From: Mytilus galloprovincialis
Taxonomy: Eukaryota; Mollusca; Bivalvia; Mytilida; Mytilidae
NCBI RefSeq assembly: GCF_965363235.1
Contig: NC_134840.1
Span: forward strand, 90,966,416 to 91,030,415
Direction of reading: 5' to 3'
DNA: 64,000 bases
Position numbers and translations under genes: made by a program. Every line of letters begins with the position of its first letter. Within the stretch, counting starts at the first letter, position 1. The notes below the pieces were generated by a model. The model was given only the letters and a program-made list of their open reading frames with translations, did not search any database and had not been told where the DNA came from. Below are positions 13,001 through 27,084 of this stretch, one piece after another.

Positions 13001-13377
13001 CTTTTGTCCATGATGTTTGTTATTTTTTTTTCGATCTGTGGTGTTTTTTGCATTTTTTGTTTTTCTAGACTTTTTTTTTACTGCTCGCACGACTGTTGGT
13101 ATATTCTGTCTCCTTTCTTGAACTGAAATAAACAAGTTTCATAATTCCTTCCCATTTCTATATGTAAAGGCTTGTTAGGTTTTGTGTTATATCTTATTTG
13201 TTATATTTCATTATCATAATCTCCATTTTCTTTATTTTGTTTTGTATTACAGCCTTTAGACCCCACGGTAACAATGGTGACAATGAACTAAAGAATGGCG
13301 TTCTTCACGAATTAGGAGACTACTTCAAAGGCAAACGAAGTGAAAATGATTATTTTTATTATTTTGATGAATATTAA
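10052..13377 (+). CDS. Small secreted peptide precursor with duplicated terminal exons
   Basis: Exon 1 (coding 10052-10157) begins after an acceptor-like tattaaatttcag at 10031-10043. It encodes MKILTIGLLLIVLLGIVLSK and then 15 more residues: a clean signal peptide (Lys-2, hydrophobic core, likely cleavage near Ser-19/Lys-20). It ends in phase 1 at a gtaagt donor. Two acceptors follow: cag before 12439 and cag before 13253. Each opens a phase-matched 125-nt coding stretch (12439-12563 and 13253-13377) that encodes 40 residues after the junction Ser and then TAA. The two are homologous. Aligned from the first residue after the Ser, both have LHELGD at 17-22 and KGKR at 25-28 (LHELGDFYKGKR and LHELGDYFKGKR). 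Either splice gives a 76-residue precursor. A weaker option is a gtgaat donor after 12531, which would keep frame and give a 107-residue precursor with both cassettes. G-K-R is the classic amidation plus dibasic cleavage signal, so a neuropeptide-like or defence peptide is plausible. I do not recognise the family. The tail is Tyr/Asp rich in exon 3 (ENDYFYYFDEY) and hydrophobic in exon 2. Confidence 0.7.
10530..10845 (+). repeat. Dispersed repeat in intron 1 of the peptide gene
   Basis: Begins ggcaacagtagtataccgct and contains aaacaaatccgggttacaaa and ccctgacttggtacagggca. This type is very frequent in mussel sequence as I recall it. In this window it shares its middle with the repeats at 8770-9060 and 13575-13870. 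A 148-codon open frame on its minus strand is not a gene. Confidence 0.55.
11130..11300 (+). repeat. Dispersed repeat ('ggtgctctggga' type), copy 1
   Basis: Pairs with 15080-15290. Both have a run of aaa/aca-rich words followed by caac(t/c)ccaacaaaaac and then aggtgctctgg(g/a). It is non-coding and lies in intron 1 of the small peptide gene. Confidence 0.5.
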
Positions 13378-13574
13378 CAGACAGTTTTATTCAACTAATC
13401 CTGATAAAAACATAATAATCAAACGATGAAATAACATTATATTATAATATGTCTGTGAAATACTAGCAAATGAATCTACGTGTGAGCCAGATTATATTCT
13501 CTTCCGTGCTTATAGAACTGTATTGGATCTTTGACGATTATTTCATGTTTCATTCTGCATTTACAATTATTGTC

Positions 13575-13880
13575 AAAAAAGTACAAAAGCAAAACTCCAA
13601 GAAAAATTCAAAAAGACATACATCAAATGCCAATATCAAAGCCTCAAACACATCAAACGAATGGAAACAACTGCCATAATCCTGAATTAATAAATTCATT
13701 TCCTCATGTAGAAAATTGAGGATTAAGCTGGTTATATATATAAATATAATATCTCACTTGTATGACAGGCGCATAGAATCCCATTATATTGACAACAATG
13801 TGTGAGTAAAACAAACAGAAATAATAAGTAAAATTGTCAAAAATTTGGAAACAGCAGTCACCATTGTGTTACAATCTTAA
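13575..13880 (+). repeat. Dispersed repeat, family with 'gtaaaattgtcaaaaatttg' end, copy 2
   Basis: Best partner of 8770-9060 (see there). It starts just 200 bp after the last exon of the small peptide gene. The two overlapping short open frames in it are repeat sequence. Confidence 0.55.
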
Positions 13881-15045
13881 TCACTATAAAAAAAAATAAC
13901 TATTTCAAAAAATGTTTTTTCGCTTAATCAATTTATGACTTTTGAACAGCAGTATACTACTGGTGCTTTTAATTTGTCTCTCTCATTTTTACTGAGATTA
14001 TCGCTAATGTCAAATTCGAGAAATAAGTCGAAGGAAGCTGTGTCTGTTTTTTCTTTAATTCTGGAGGATAAACTAATGAAACCCAATCAGAAAAATATGA
14101 ATTGTTAATTGAAAGAACATTACCGACATATCTGAATGTGAAATAAAAATTATCTGTATTCATTGATCTTCTTACTTTTAACAAGTGTATGAAAGAGCTC
14201 TGATTTATCTGGAATGTCGACAAGGAAAGGCACACAGTTCCTTTCCATAGGAATGCCGACAATTTGTTTGAAAAAGTCATCTTTCTAGTTCAAAAAATAA
14301 GTTGTTGATAAGAAACACCAGCATACTGATCACTTGTTCCTCAAAAACTGACATTATCAAAAACTGTCAATCAACGGAACAAATGAAAAAACAACAGTAA
14401 TTTTCTGTTACCAAAAGAGCACCTTCTTGCCAATATTACAAATAAAGGCGGTATTTCTAGTCTAGCTAATTAGCCAAACGCTAACAATCAACGGGAAAAG
14501 TGAGAAAAAAAAATAACAATCAAATATCTTTTTTTTTGAAAAGGCATTTTTCGAGTTAAACCTTGTAATATATAGCTAGCTTAACATTCCACTTGTTCTT
14601 TAAAGGTCCGTTATATTGACAGCATGGGGTGAGTAACCCAAACAGACATGTGACAATAATCGGGACACAAAAAAAACTGTGTAAACACAAATCACATTCT
14701 TACACAACTGACTAAAGAAATATGATATCATAATTAAATGAGTAAACTTAAAAAATCAACATAAGAAAATGGTATTATACATCAAAACAAACATCACCAT
14801 ATACGGATATAACGGAAAAGGTAAATGTTCTTGTATATGAATAACTAGGCAAAAGCATTTCGACATCGCGTTAAACAGTTATACATATAGCGTCATTTTC
14901 AGATGAGAGTCGATGATTTTGATACATTGGGACTCACAGGCCCCAAACTAGTCAAAGTTTGGAATGGAACCATAAATGTAGCTCCATAAATGGGTCCGGG
15001 TACACATCTCTCTAAATCCGCCTCTGATTTTGAAACAGTAACGAG
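13881..15045. other. Non-coding, mostly decayed repeats
   Basis: Holds a diverged third copy of the same repeat family at about 14450-14690 (gtccgttatattgacagcat, ggtgagtaacccaaacagac). The 103-codon minus-strand frame at 13969-14280 shows no family resemblance. I see nothing else. Confidence 0.45.
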
Positions 15046-15049
15046 AGTT

Positions 15050-15295
15050 CATAGATCAATAGAATATTAAAATGAGGGGCGAGATTTATCAGAGGGACAG
15101 TCAAACTCATAGATCGAAAATAAACTGACAACGTCATGGCTAACAAAGATAAAAACAAACAGACAAATTATAGAACACAAGACACAACATAAACAAATAA
15201 AAACAAATCAACACGAACCCCAACAAAAACTGGGGGTTATCTCAGGTGCTCTGGAAGGGAAACAGATCCTGCTACTGCATTACACTAGTCTACTG
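15050..15295 (+). repeat. Dispersed repeat ('gggacagtcaaactcataga' type), copy 2
   Basis: Contains gggacagtcaaactcataga, aaataaactgacaacgtcat and ggtgctctggaaggg. It is the fuller copy of the family also present at 11130-11300, and it is a repeat I recall as abundant in mussel DNA. Confidence 0.55.
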
Positions 15296-15799
15296 ATCAT
15301 TACAAGTATATTGGTAATAAATTATAGGTTCTTTAAATTTTGAAACTATTATGTTCATTATGGTCACGTTAAGGCTCTGTCTTTAAACTTTTTCTATGTT
15401 GGCATTATTTACGTTAGTTATTAAATCCACTCTTTTGGCTTTACATGCAGAAAAAAAGAAAGCAAATGTATTCTGTTTCTCGCTTAGGCCGTTTCTTTTT
15501 TGGAAAATACAGGTTCATGTTTCTGTCACAGAAGAAACAATTCATTTTGAGACTTTTCGGACATTTTGTAGAAGATTTTGTTAATTCACTGTTTTGTTAT
15601 ATTTGCAATATTTCACTAAGGGATTTTGTTATTTTTATTGTTACTATTCTCCTGGAATAAACTACCCATCATTGTAAACATAAAACCAATACTTATACAA
15701 AATATCTAAGCATAAATTTGACAGTGCCTTTTCAAATATATGAATTTGAAGTAGTTAAAGGCTAATAACAGTGAAAAGTGGATAGTCGCAAAACAACGC

Positions 15800-17195
15800 C
15801 ACTGCTATTTCTAATATAACGTGCACATTATTCAAACACATCTACATATACCGGGTATACATTGCATTAAATACGTCAAAGATAAGCATCTTAGGAGAGA
15901 CTCTCAGAATTATACCATCCCAATGTGCAGAACAGTTTCATATTATAGAAGTTTCATACCATCTGTTGTTAAACTCTGGAATGAATTAGATACTAATGCT
16001 AAAAATGCTTTGTCGATTAACCAGTTCAAATCTGTACTTGATAAAATATATAAACCAAAGATTCCTCCTAAATATGTTTGTTCAGGTATAAGAAAATTTA
16101 ATAGTATTCATTGTCAAAATTTAAATTCTTACTTGTTTCATGATTTTTTGACAGAAGAACCTTTCTGTCCTAAATGTTTATATAAATGTGAAGACAATTA
16201 ACATTGTTTTTTTTTATTGTCCGTCATACACTTTTAACAGGATCACACTCCTTAATAAACTGTCTGCTTATGGAGTTGATATTGATTTAAAGTTGATACT
16301 ATTTGGCGATCAATCTATGAGTATTGAAGACAATGTGCAGATAGTTAATGCTGTTCATGAATATATAAAAAAAAATCAGAGAGATTTGTATAATGAAATA
16401 TATTTTATAGTCCAAAACCAAATTAAGTTTTACTTTGTATGTCTGTATTTTATATTATATTTTTAAATTAAAAGCTCCTGGACCCGAACCAGCTGAAAAA
16501 TAATTAAAACTGAAACAAAAGTTAAAAATGAAATGACAGTACATTGAAATTAATATTATTAAAGCTAAAAAGCTAATAAATGCACCTTTATTTCTATATC
16601 ATTCATATATTCAATTGTATATCTTTAATTTCTCAAATCTATTTTTTCTCTCTCTCTTCTTATTATTAACATTCTAAATTCTTTTTATATTATTATAATT
16701 CTTTAATGTATCAATATAGTTACTACTCGCTGTCGTTTTTCTTCAGGTGCAATAATTTAGTAAGAATAAGTACACGATATCAAACATGTTTTAAAAATGA
16801 GTTATTAAATTTATTATTTTAAATAGCTGACTGGAGACCATTTAATTTAATGTGAGACCTCTAAATCAATGCTGGAGCTTATCAACTAAAATATTAAAAC
16901 TTTTTTCATAATTTATTTTTTCTTATTTTTGTGAGTTAACATTTGAATCATTTTAATAATAATCATACTGTTGATCTAAGTTAACTATCATTGAAACATC
17001 AGTCCATTCAGCTAAGAGGTATTTTTGAAAAAAATAATTCTGTTTTGTCATTATGTTTGTGTATGTGTTGCTTTGTTTGAATGTAAAATATTGCACCTTG
17101 TTTTGTGGAGAGGGCTTACATAGGCTATGCCTGTTGCCCAATCCGATTCAATTTATTTGAATAAAATATTGTTTAAACTAAACTATAAACTATAA
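15800..17195 (+). mobile_element. 5'-truncated LINE, 3' end of ORF2 plus 3' UTR
   Basis: The open stretch 15821-16201 encodes the C-terminal part of a non-LTR retrotransposon ORF2: RRDSQNYTIPMCRTVSYYRS, FIPSVVKLWNEL, then F-C-P-K-C...C-E-D. The frame shifts at a T-rich run near 16200-16216 and continues in 16188-16466 (FFYCPSYTFNRITLLNKLSA, FGDQSMSIEDNVQ). Together these show the C..C...(H)FFF.C zinc-knuckle end usual for CR1/Jockey-like LINEs. No reverse transcriptase remains. The 3' UTR runs to about 17195 with ggagagggcttacataggct near 17107 and the tail attcaatttatttgaataaa then atattgtttaaactaaac. That tail matches the SINE at 56882-57240. Confidence 0.75.
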
Positions 17196-17279
17196 GCATC
17201 AAACAAAAGCTCTAAACATAAAAAGCTAAATTACCTATCTGAGGTATAATTTACATAGAAATTAACTTCAATCGCTATT

Positions 17280-17640
17280 CAGATTTCGAATGAAATTGAG
17301 AATGGAAATAATGAATGGGTCAGAGAGACTAAAACCCAATCAATGAGATTAAAAGAGCCGAAGGCCACCAATGAGTCTTCAACAAAGCGAGAAAACCCCG
17401 CAGCCGGAGACTGGGTTCAGGTGTCCAATAAACAAGAATTATTCAATAGGAAATAGAATTGTTTTCAAAACAGCGAGGACAAGACGATTTCTTTACGCGC
17501 TCAGGTTATCAATTAACTGGGTGCGATTAGGTGAACGTTTGACTGTAACGCCTACTTGTCATAACGTTCACGTTATAGACATTTAAAAACTGTTGGGTCG
17601 CCAAAGGTTATAATCGCCTAAACTAATAATACGAATAACT
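17280..17640 (+). repeat. Dispersed repeat ('gccgaaggccaccaatgagt' type)
   Basis: Words gagactaaaacccaatcaat, gccgaaggccaccaatgag and tctgaaagccatcaatgggg-like variants are shared with 33165-33245 (gaatatgtctgagacaacaa, gccgaaagccatcaatgggg). The 71-codon open frame at 17371-17586 lies inside this repeat and is not taken as a gene. Confidence 0.5.
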
Positions 17641-18126
17641 AGCCGAAGACGAAACCTTGTGTGTTGATTTAAATGTTGAAAACTTAATTATTTTTTTTTC
17701 TTGTGCACTTGCATGAACTTTACTCTTTTTTTCTATTTAAATCACCATTCCCCATATGTCAGACAAGTGAGCGTAAAATCGCTGTTATCGATAGTCGATG
17801 ACGAACAAGTTAAAGGAAAATAATTCAGTAGTATTACCAACATAAGTATTGTGGTTGTCCACTTTGTGAAATGATTCTAAAAGATAATTTTGAAGCGAAA
17901 ATACCAAAACCGCTTATGCTACATGTGATGAAGAGACTTTTGTGAGATCTTTTATGTGTTTTTGTGTAGTTTATATGCATGTGTCTTTGTGATTCTTTTT
18001 AGCTGATTTTTCCCTGTGAATATTGCTTTCCTCTACATTATTACATATAGAGGACAATTTTGTTCACGTTGTTCTTTATTTATTTGAAAATGAGTCTGCA
18101 AACATGGTGTTTTTAACGTTTATTTG
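17641..18126. other. No recognisable feature
   Basis: AT-rich unique-looking sequence without an open frame or exon. Confidence 0.5.
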
Positions 18127-18500
18127 ATGAGTTTATTTACAACCACTGAGTCGATGCCACTGCTGGTGGAGTTTTATTTCTCCGAGGGTATCACCAGCCC
18201 AGTAGTCAGCACTTTTTTGCTGACCTGAATTATCATTGATATGGTTACATTTATAAAGTAACTGTTTACAAAATATTGAATTTTGAAATACTAAGGCTTT
18301 TCTATCTCAGGCATAGATTACCTTAGCTGAATTTGACAAAACTTTTAGGAATTTTGGTCCTCAATGCTCTTCAACTTCGTACTTTATTTGGCCTTTTTAA
18401 CTTTTTTGGATTCGAGTGTCACTGATAAGTCTTTTCTAGATGAAACGAGCGTCTGGCGTATATACAAAATTTAGTCCTGGTATCTATGATGAGTTTATTT
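18127..18500 (+). repeat. Single monomer of the 345-bp dispersed family
   Basis: Runs from atgagtttatttacaaccac to ggtatctatgatgagtttat, so it begins and ends with the same 'gatgagtttattta' word that sits at unit junctions. It contains the cgagggtatcaccagcccag block, aggcatagattaccttagct and the core gtcactgataagtcttttct. It is diverged about as much from the 4.1-4.8 kb units as they are from the copies near 34 kb. Confidence 0.7.
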
Positions 18501-19630
18501 AATTCATAAGTCGTACATGTATTTAAAAAAGTCTTTGGAAATACGTTTTCTTCCTCACGTTTTCTTGATCATCTCAGGAAATGATCAAAAATTTCGAAAA
18601 CAGCTGAAATAAAAAAAAATGAATGATTTCAAATAAATAAACAATCATGCATGATCTATATGATTCAATCTGATAGTATGATGACATATGTATGCCTTTA
18701 ATTAAAGGGGACTTAACTACGATTTAGACAGACATTTTCGATACGATTCCTTTTTGTCTATAAACAAAAGCTTAATTTTGAAATAATGTTTCGTTAACAG
18801 CAGTCAGTTTGGCCCAGATTGTTAAACAAGCTCTTAGAACATACTTCGCATTGGGCTTAAATATTCATAAAACATGACCAAGCATTGTCTAACATCGCCG
18901 GTGAAAGTCAATGATTAAACCTCTTAACCCGAATGCATGTGACCTTCAATTTAATCCATAGCTACGTATGTGCTAACCATGTTTCAGTTAATATAAGAGA
19001 AAGAATGTCAACATTGAATGTAAAACAAAGGTGAACTATTATGTTGACTAATCCGATCTCCAAAAAACTCCTTCGTAAACAGTAAAAAAAAAACGATGAC
19101 TAAATTACATAGATTTAACCTACTAGGAAACGATAAATCTTTGTTAGTTATCTTCATGAATAATTATGTTCTAAACTGAAATACACACGAAATGCTGATA
19201 CATTTGATCGAGTCCATGCATTATTAATTGTTTATTTAAAAAAATATAATTTTGATATACGTTTTAGTATTTATAAATCAAAAATGAGAAAATGAGTCAA
19301 ATCGAAGAAAACAAATTTGACATTTAATGCCCCTGTAATATGCTCGAAAATACTAAAATCCACGTTTGATATAAATGCACATATATGTTCTTTAAAGTCA
19401 GAATATTTTTTAAGAGAGGAAATATTGACGGGTATGTATATATAGAAATATATAGTTTCTAGGCCTTGTTCCCTTATTGCATTATCATTGTTGATTCAAT
19501 ATCATATCTATAGCATTGTGTCAGGAAATATACAGTATCAGTTGTTATAGTAACTAATCATCTATAATACAATCGCTTTTTTTTACAATAAATTGTTTGA
19601 TCAGTGGTGTTTTAACGTCACTTTCAAACC
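18501..19630. other. No recognisable feature
   Basis: AT-rich sequence with several scattered stops in all frames. I searched it by eye for a third exon of the SERP1-like gene (a minus-strand FQIIQSIR match) without success. Confidence 0.45.
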
Positions 19631-19639
19631 TTTTGTACT

Positions 19640-19850
19640 ATTTCCTGTCGGTCACTTTTTTATGTGGGTGAAGCCGGAGCGCCCGGAGATAATCACCGAC
19701 CTGAGGTAGGAAAACTGGCATCCTAGGCAATTAAGATTGCATCCAAGTGCACCTACCACGCGCAAGATTAGAACTTGCAACCACAGTATTGACAGCCTAG
19801 TGATACAGTAGACTACTTACACCAATCGGGTACCAAGTCGCCACTTAATA
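19640..19850 (-). repeat. tRNA-related SINE
   Basis: The reverse complement starts around 19850. It shows an A-box-like TGGTGTAAGTAG and, about 40 bp on, a B-box-like GGTTGCAAGTTCTAATC, followed by gcgcgtggtaggtgcacttg and gattgccatcctagg-like words ending near aagtgaccgacagg. Spacing and order fit a SINE head derived from a tRNA. The body words (gaagccggagcgcccggaga, ctgaggtaggaaaactggca on the + strand) belong to a repeat I recall from mussels. Confidence 0.5.
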
Positions 19851-20134
19851 TTTGTCTAGACTAGCAGTCATTATCATAAATCTAAGAGTTCAAAGAGTTA
19901 TAAATGTCAACTTAAACGTGTGGTCATTTTAAAGCTTGTTGAATACGTATGGACAAACATAAAATCAAGTGATTGTACTAATATATACTGTTCGTGCTAT
20001 GTATCTCTTGTATATGCTTGTATAAATATTGTATAAATATCATAGCCTTGATATAAAATACAAATGCTGTTGTACTGAATTGTAAATTATTGTGGTGTTA
20101 TATTATGTATATTGTATCAGGATGCACTTTAAAT

Positions 20135-23820
<3,686 letters not shown>

Positions 23821-24286
23821 GTTGTTGGAAATGTTCCTCGCTCAAATCGAAACATAAACCTGCGTCCTTTCTCCTGAATTTTCACAAAGAGAATGTAATA
23901 ATATAATGTCCATCTGTTGCATATGTTAAGTTATGTTTACAATTGATAATGAATAATCAAGTAGAAAATTACGTCGTTCGTACAAAGAAATTTCTATTGT
24001 AACACGCCATGTATACAACTGTACGTTTTCCTTATGCAGCAAATATAAAATTTGCATCTCATATGGGAATAGGTTTCCAGAATGGTTCAACAAGTGTTTG
24101 TCTTTTCGTAAGTTAGTAGTTATTAGATGATATATCTTTCACGTGTTCCAAGGTGTCAGTTCAGTTGAAATTTATCGTCAGACAATTCAAGTTTTAATTT
24201 TTTGCTGTTGTCTGTGGAAACAAATGGGCAGAGGTGTGTCCTCCTAATAAAACCTTTTATTCTACTCTGTAGTTACCTTTATAAAA

Positions 24287-25067
24287 CTAGGTTCACACTG
24301 CCGATTAGATCAACTCGATCAAGCCCATTCAAGAAAAATTACGTGAGAGAGACTAGTCTTACTCAATCGACAAGGTTGTTCGGGATAGTCTACCCTACTC
24401 GTCATCGATTTGACCATCTACCCGAGAGTTTTTGACGTGTCAAAAACAATCGAGTAAGGACCGAGAAGCAAGTCACTCGAGAAGAGATCGAAAATTCGTC
24501 GAGTAGCGGTCGAATCGATCGGGAAAGGATCGTGTAGAGATCGAGATTGGTCGGAATGGAACAAAATTTCCGATCAGTAATCGATCATTTCGACCTTTGC
24601 CCGACTAATGTCTGATCATTTCCAGATTAACTCGACCAATGTCCGATCGCTTCCAGATCACTGCGACTTCTATATTTTTTTGACCCCAGACCAACTCGAC
24701 CAATACCCTATCCCTTTGCGACAACATTCGACTATTCTGAAATGATCAGACATTAGTCGAGCAAAGGTCGAAATGATCGAGTACTGATCGGAAATTTTGT
24801 TGTATTCCGACCAATCTCGATCTCTACACGATCATTTCCCGATCAATTCGACCGCTACTCGACGAATTATCGATCTCTTCTCGAGTGACTTGCTTCTCGG
24901 TCCTTACTCGATTGTTTTTGACATGTCAAAAACTCTCGGGTAGATGGTCAGATCGATGACGAGTAGGGTAGACTATGCCCAACATCCTTGTCGATTGAGT
25001 CACGCGATCACGTAATTTGTCTTGATCGGGCTTGATCGAGTTGATCTGATCGGCAGTGTAAACCTAG
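24287..25067. mobile_element. Long fold-back palindrome, CGATC-rich
   Basis: The left arm starts ctaggttcacactgccgatt and the reverse complement of the right end starts ctaggtttacactgccgatc. Homology runs about 340 bp into each arm (for example gtttttgacgtgtcaaaaac against gtttttgacatgtcaaaaac), leaving a central spacer of about 100 bp near 24630-24735. The arms are full of tcgatc/gatcga words. It is non-coding and looks like a fold-back or hAT-like MITE, but target duplications are unclear. It sits 470 bp upstream of the SERP1-like gene. Confidence 0.8.
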
Positions 25068-26001
25068 CTTAAAGCACTCAATTATTATCTTGTGTTCCTA
25101 TGAACTGACTGCTGTCGATCGGGATATTGACAAAAATGATCGTGAAGAACATGAACGTTGATCAAACATTGTGATCGGATCGCTCAAGATTTGGTATCAG
25201 ACTGTGAATGCAATTAGTTCAAATCCAACATTTAAATCTTGTATAATTATATGAAAAAATGGTTCAACTTTCTAACTAAAGCAGTACACTAAGGTAAAGA
25301 ACAAATGATCATAATATAAGTTTTTTTATCATTATCTTTTTTTCTCCTAGAAAATTTGGAATTTCATCTTTTACCTGAATACAAATTGTTGATGAAACCC
25401 TGGCGTATAAAGGTGAAAATAATATATCTATTTTTTTATTTATTTTTTTATAAAGAGTTGAAATGTTGAAGAACTCTCTGCATGGACTGTTTCGTTTCTT
25501 ATACACGACTTTCACATATTTGGTTTTGTGTGTTCCTGAAGACGTTAATCCAAGAAAAGCTCTTCGGACGCACGAAAGTATAAAGTGTCATTTTCATTTA
25601 CTAATAGCACTGGACAATAACACTGTTAGTGGACTGCAAGTCCACGAAGGTATCATCAGCTCAGAAGTCAATGCTTCTATACTGTCTACATTTGTTATAC
25701 ATATATATTGTTTGAAAAATTTAACTACATTGTTATTTGAATTAAGAAATATTATTACTAAGAAACAAGCTGGTTCAAACTCTGTACGATAAGCTGACCT
25801 TGGATAAATTGGTATATTCATATGTTCCTTTTGTCATACGTTCCTCACGTTTGTGCGTATTCATACATCTCTTGCTTTTAAATGTTTGGGTTTAACCATT
25901 CCTGATAAAGAAAATTGCTTTTGGCGCAGGAAATATATAATAATTTTTTGTTTTTTTTTTTCATTTTGGGGTCATCTTAACGTATCCCTTCTCCAAATAA
26001 G
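25068..26001. other. Non-coding; remnant of the 345-bp family
   Basis: At 25622-25690 the words gtggactgcaagtccacgaa and ggtatcatcagctcagaagt match the 'cgagggtatcaccagcccag' block of the dispersed family. The 109-codon open frame across it (25463-25792) is not supported by any resemblance. The rest is AT-rich. Confidence 0.45.
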
Positions 26002-26274
26002 TTAAGGTGGTACCCAACACTTTCACTAAAATAAATTTGGCTCGTTTAATTTTCATAAAATTTAATCAAAGTATTTACTTTGAGCCTTAAACAAAAATAT
26101 AAAAATTTAAAATTTTTTGAACCAACCGTTTTGTCAGAAAAATTACACTGGTTATATAACAATTTGACAAACTCCAATTTTGAGAAGCTTAATATTCCTT
26201 TTCGACACAACGTTATTAAAACGTTTAGCTGACTTTACAGAGTTATCTCCCTGTAGTGTTAGGTACCACCTTAA
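26002..26274. mobile_element. TTAA-flanked MITE (piggyBac-like)
   Basis: Ends are TTAAGGTGGTACCCAACACT and, inverted, AGTGTTAGGTACCACCTTAA: 20-bp terminal inverted repeats with one mismatch, bounded by TTAA. A TTAA target duplication is the hallmark of piggyBac-type transposition. It is 273 bp long and has no coding capacity. Confidence 0.8.
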
Positions 26275-26830
26275 AATAAGACTTTAGTGTGACTATTTTC
26301 CAAGTATCAGATTAATTGTAGATTTCATTGTAAATTGAAAATTGCCTAATGAAGGAGTGTTATTTACGTTCGGTACTATTCAGTCGAGCAGCTTATTTAT
26401 ATGGTAAAATTCTACTATATAAATCCTTGTTTGTTCGATTAAAAAAAAAAGATTTGTTAAGTTTTCACTTATTCATGAAACACTAGTGATGTAGACACTG
26501 TGAAATAAAGTGCTGCAAAAACAACGAACAGAAAAAATAACTAAAAATAATTCAAAAAATACAGGGGCAGGTTTCACGAAGCTATCCTAAGACCTGTCAT
26601 AAGATATATCTTAGGACATGTCTTATGATCCTCTTATGACTATCCTAGGACATATCTCATACCTCGTCTCGAAGCTGTCTTAATTAGGATTATCTTAGCC
26701 AAGATATCCTAAACCTGTCGCAAGTTTTTTAAATTTTCAAATATAAATATTGATTTACGGAAAAAAATCATGTAAATGTAGAATATCTTTACCATGAACT
26801 ACTGTATTTACAGTTAACGTATTAATTACA

Positions 26831-26990
26831 GAGGCGGATTTAGGGGGGCGCCCCCCGCCCCCTTTTTGGGAAAAAAATTTGGTTGCTTATATAGGGAATC
26901 ATTGAAGCGTGACTGGAGCGGGCCCCTTTTTAGGTCAGTCAGTGGGCCCCCACTTATGAAAATTTCTGGATCCGCCACTGAATTATAATA
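26831..26990. mobile_element. Short MITE with 'cagaggcggatttag' ends
   Basis: Left end cagaggcggatttagggggg. The right end inverted reads cagtggcggatccagaaatt. The middle has G/C runs (ggggcgccccccgcccc). The same right end (ggatccgcccctgg) occurs at 46060-46075 in eIF2A intron 1. This terminus type is widespread in animal MITEs. Confidence 0.65.
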
Positions 26991-27084
26991 TAATTAGATA
27001 ATTTGCAAAATTGATATAAAAAAAATAATGTATTTATGAATATTAACTGTTATAAATAATTCACTATATATATATATATACACG

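Noticed and set aside
25463-25792. 109-codon open frame
   Set aside because: Crosses a remnant of the 345-bp repeat; no exon signals or family match.
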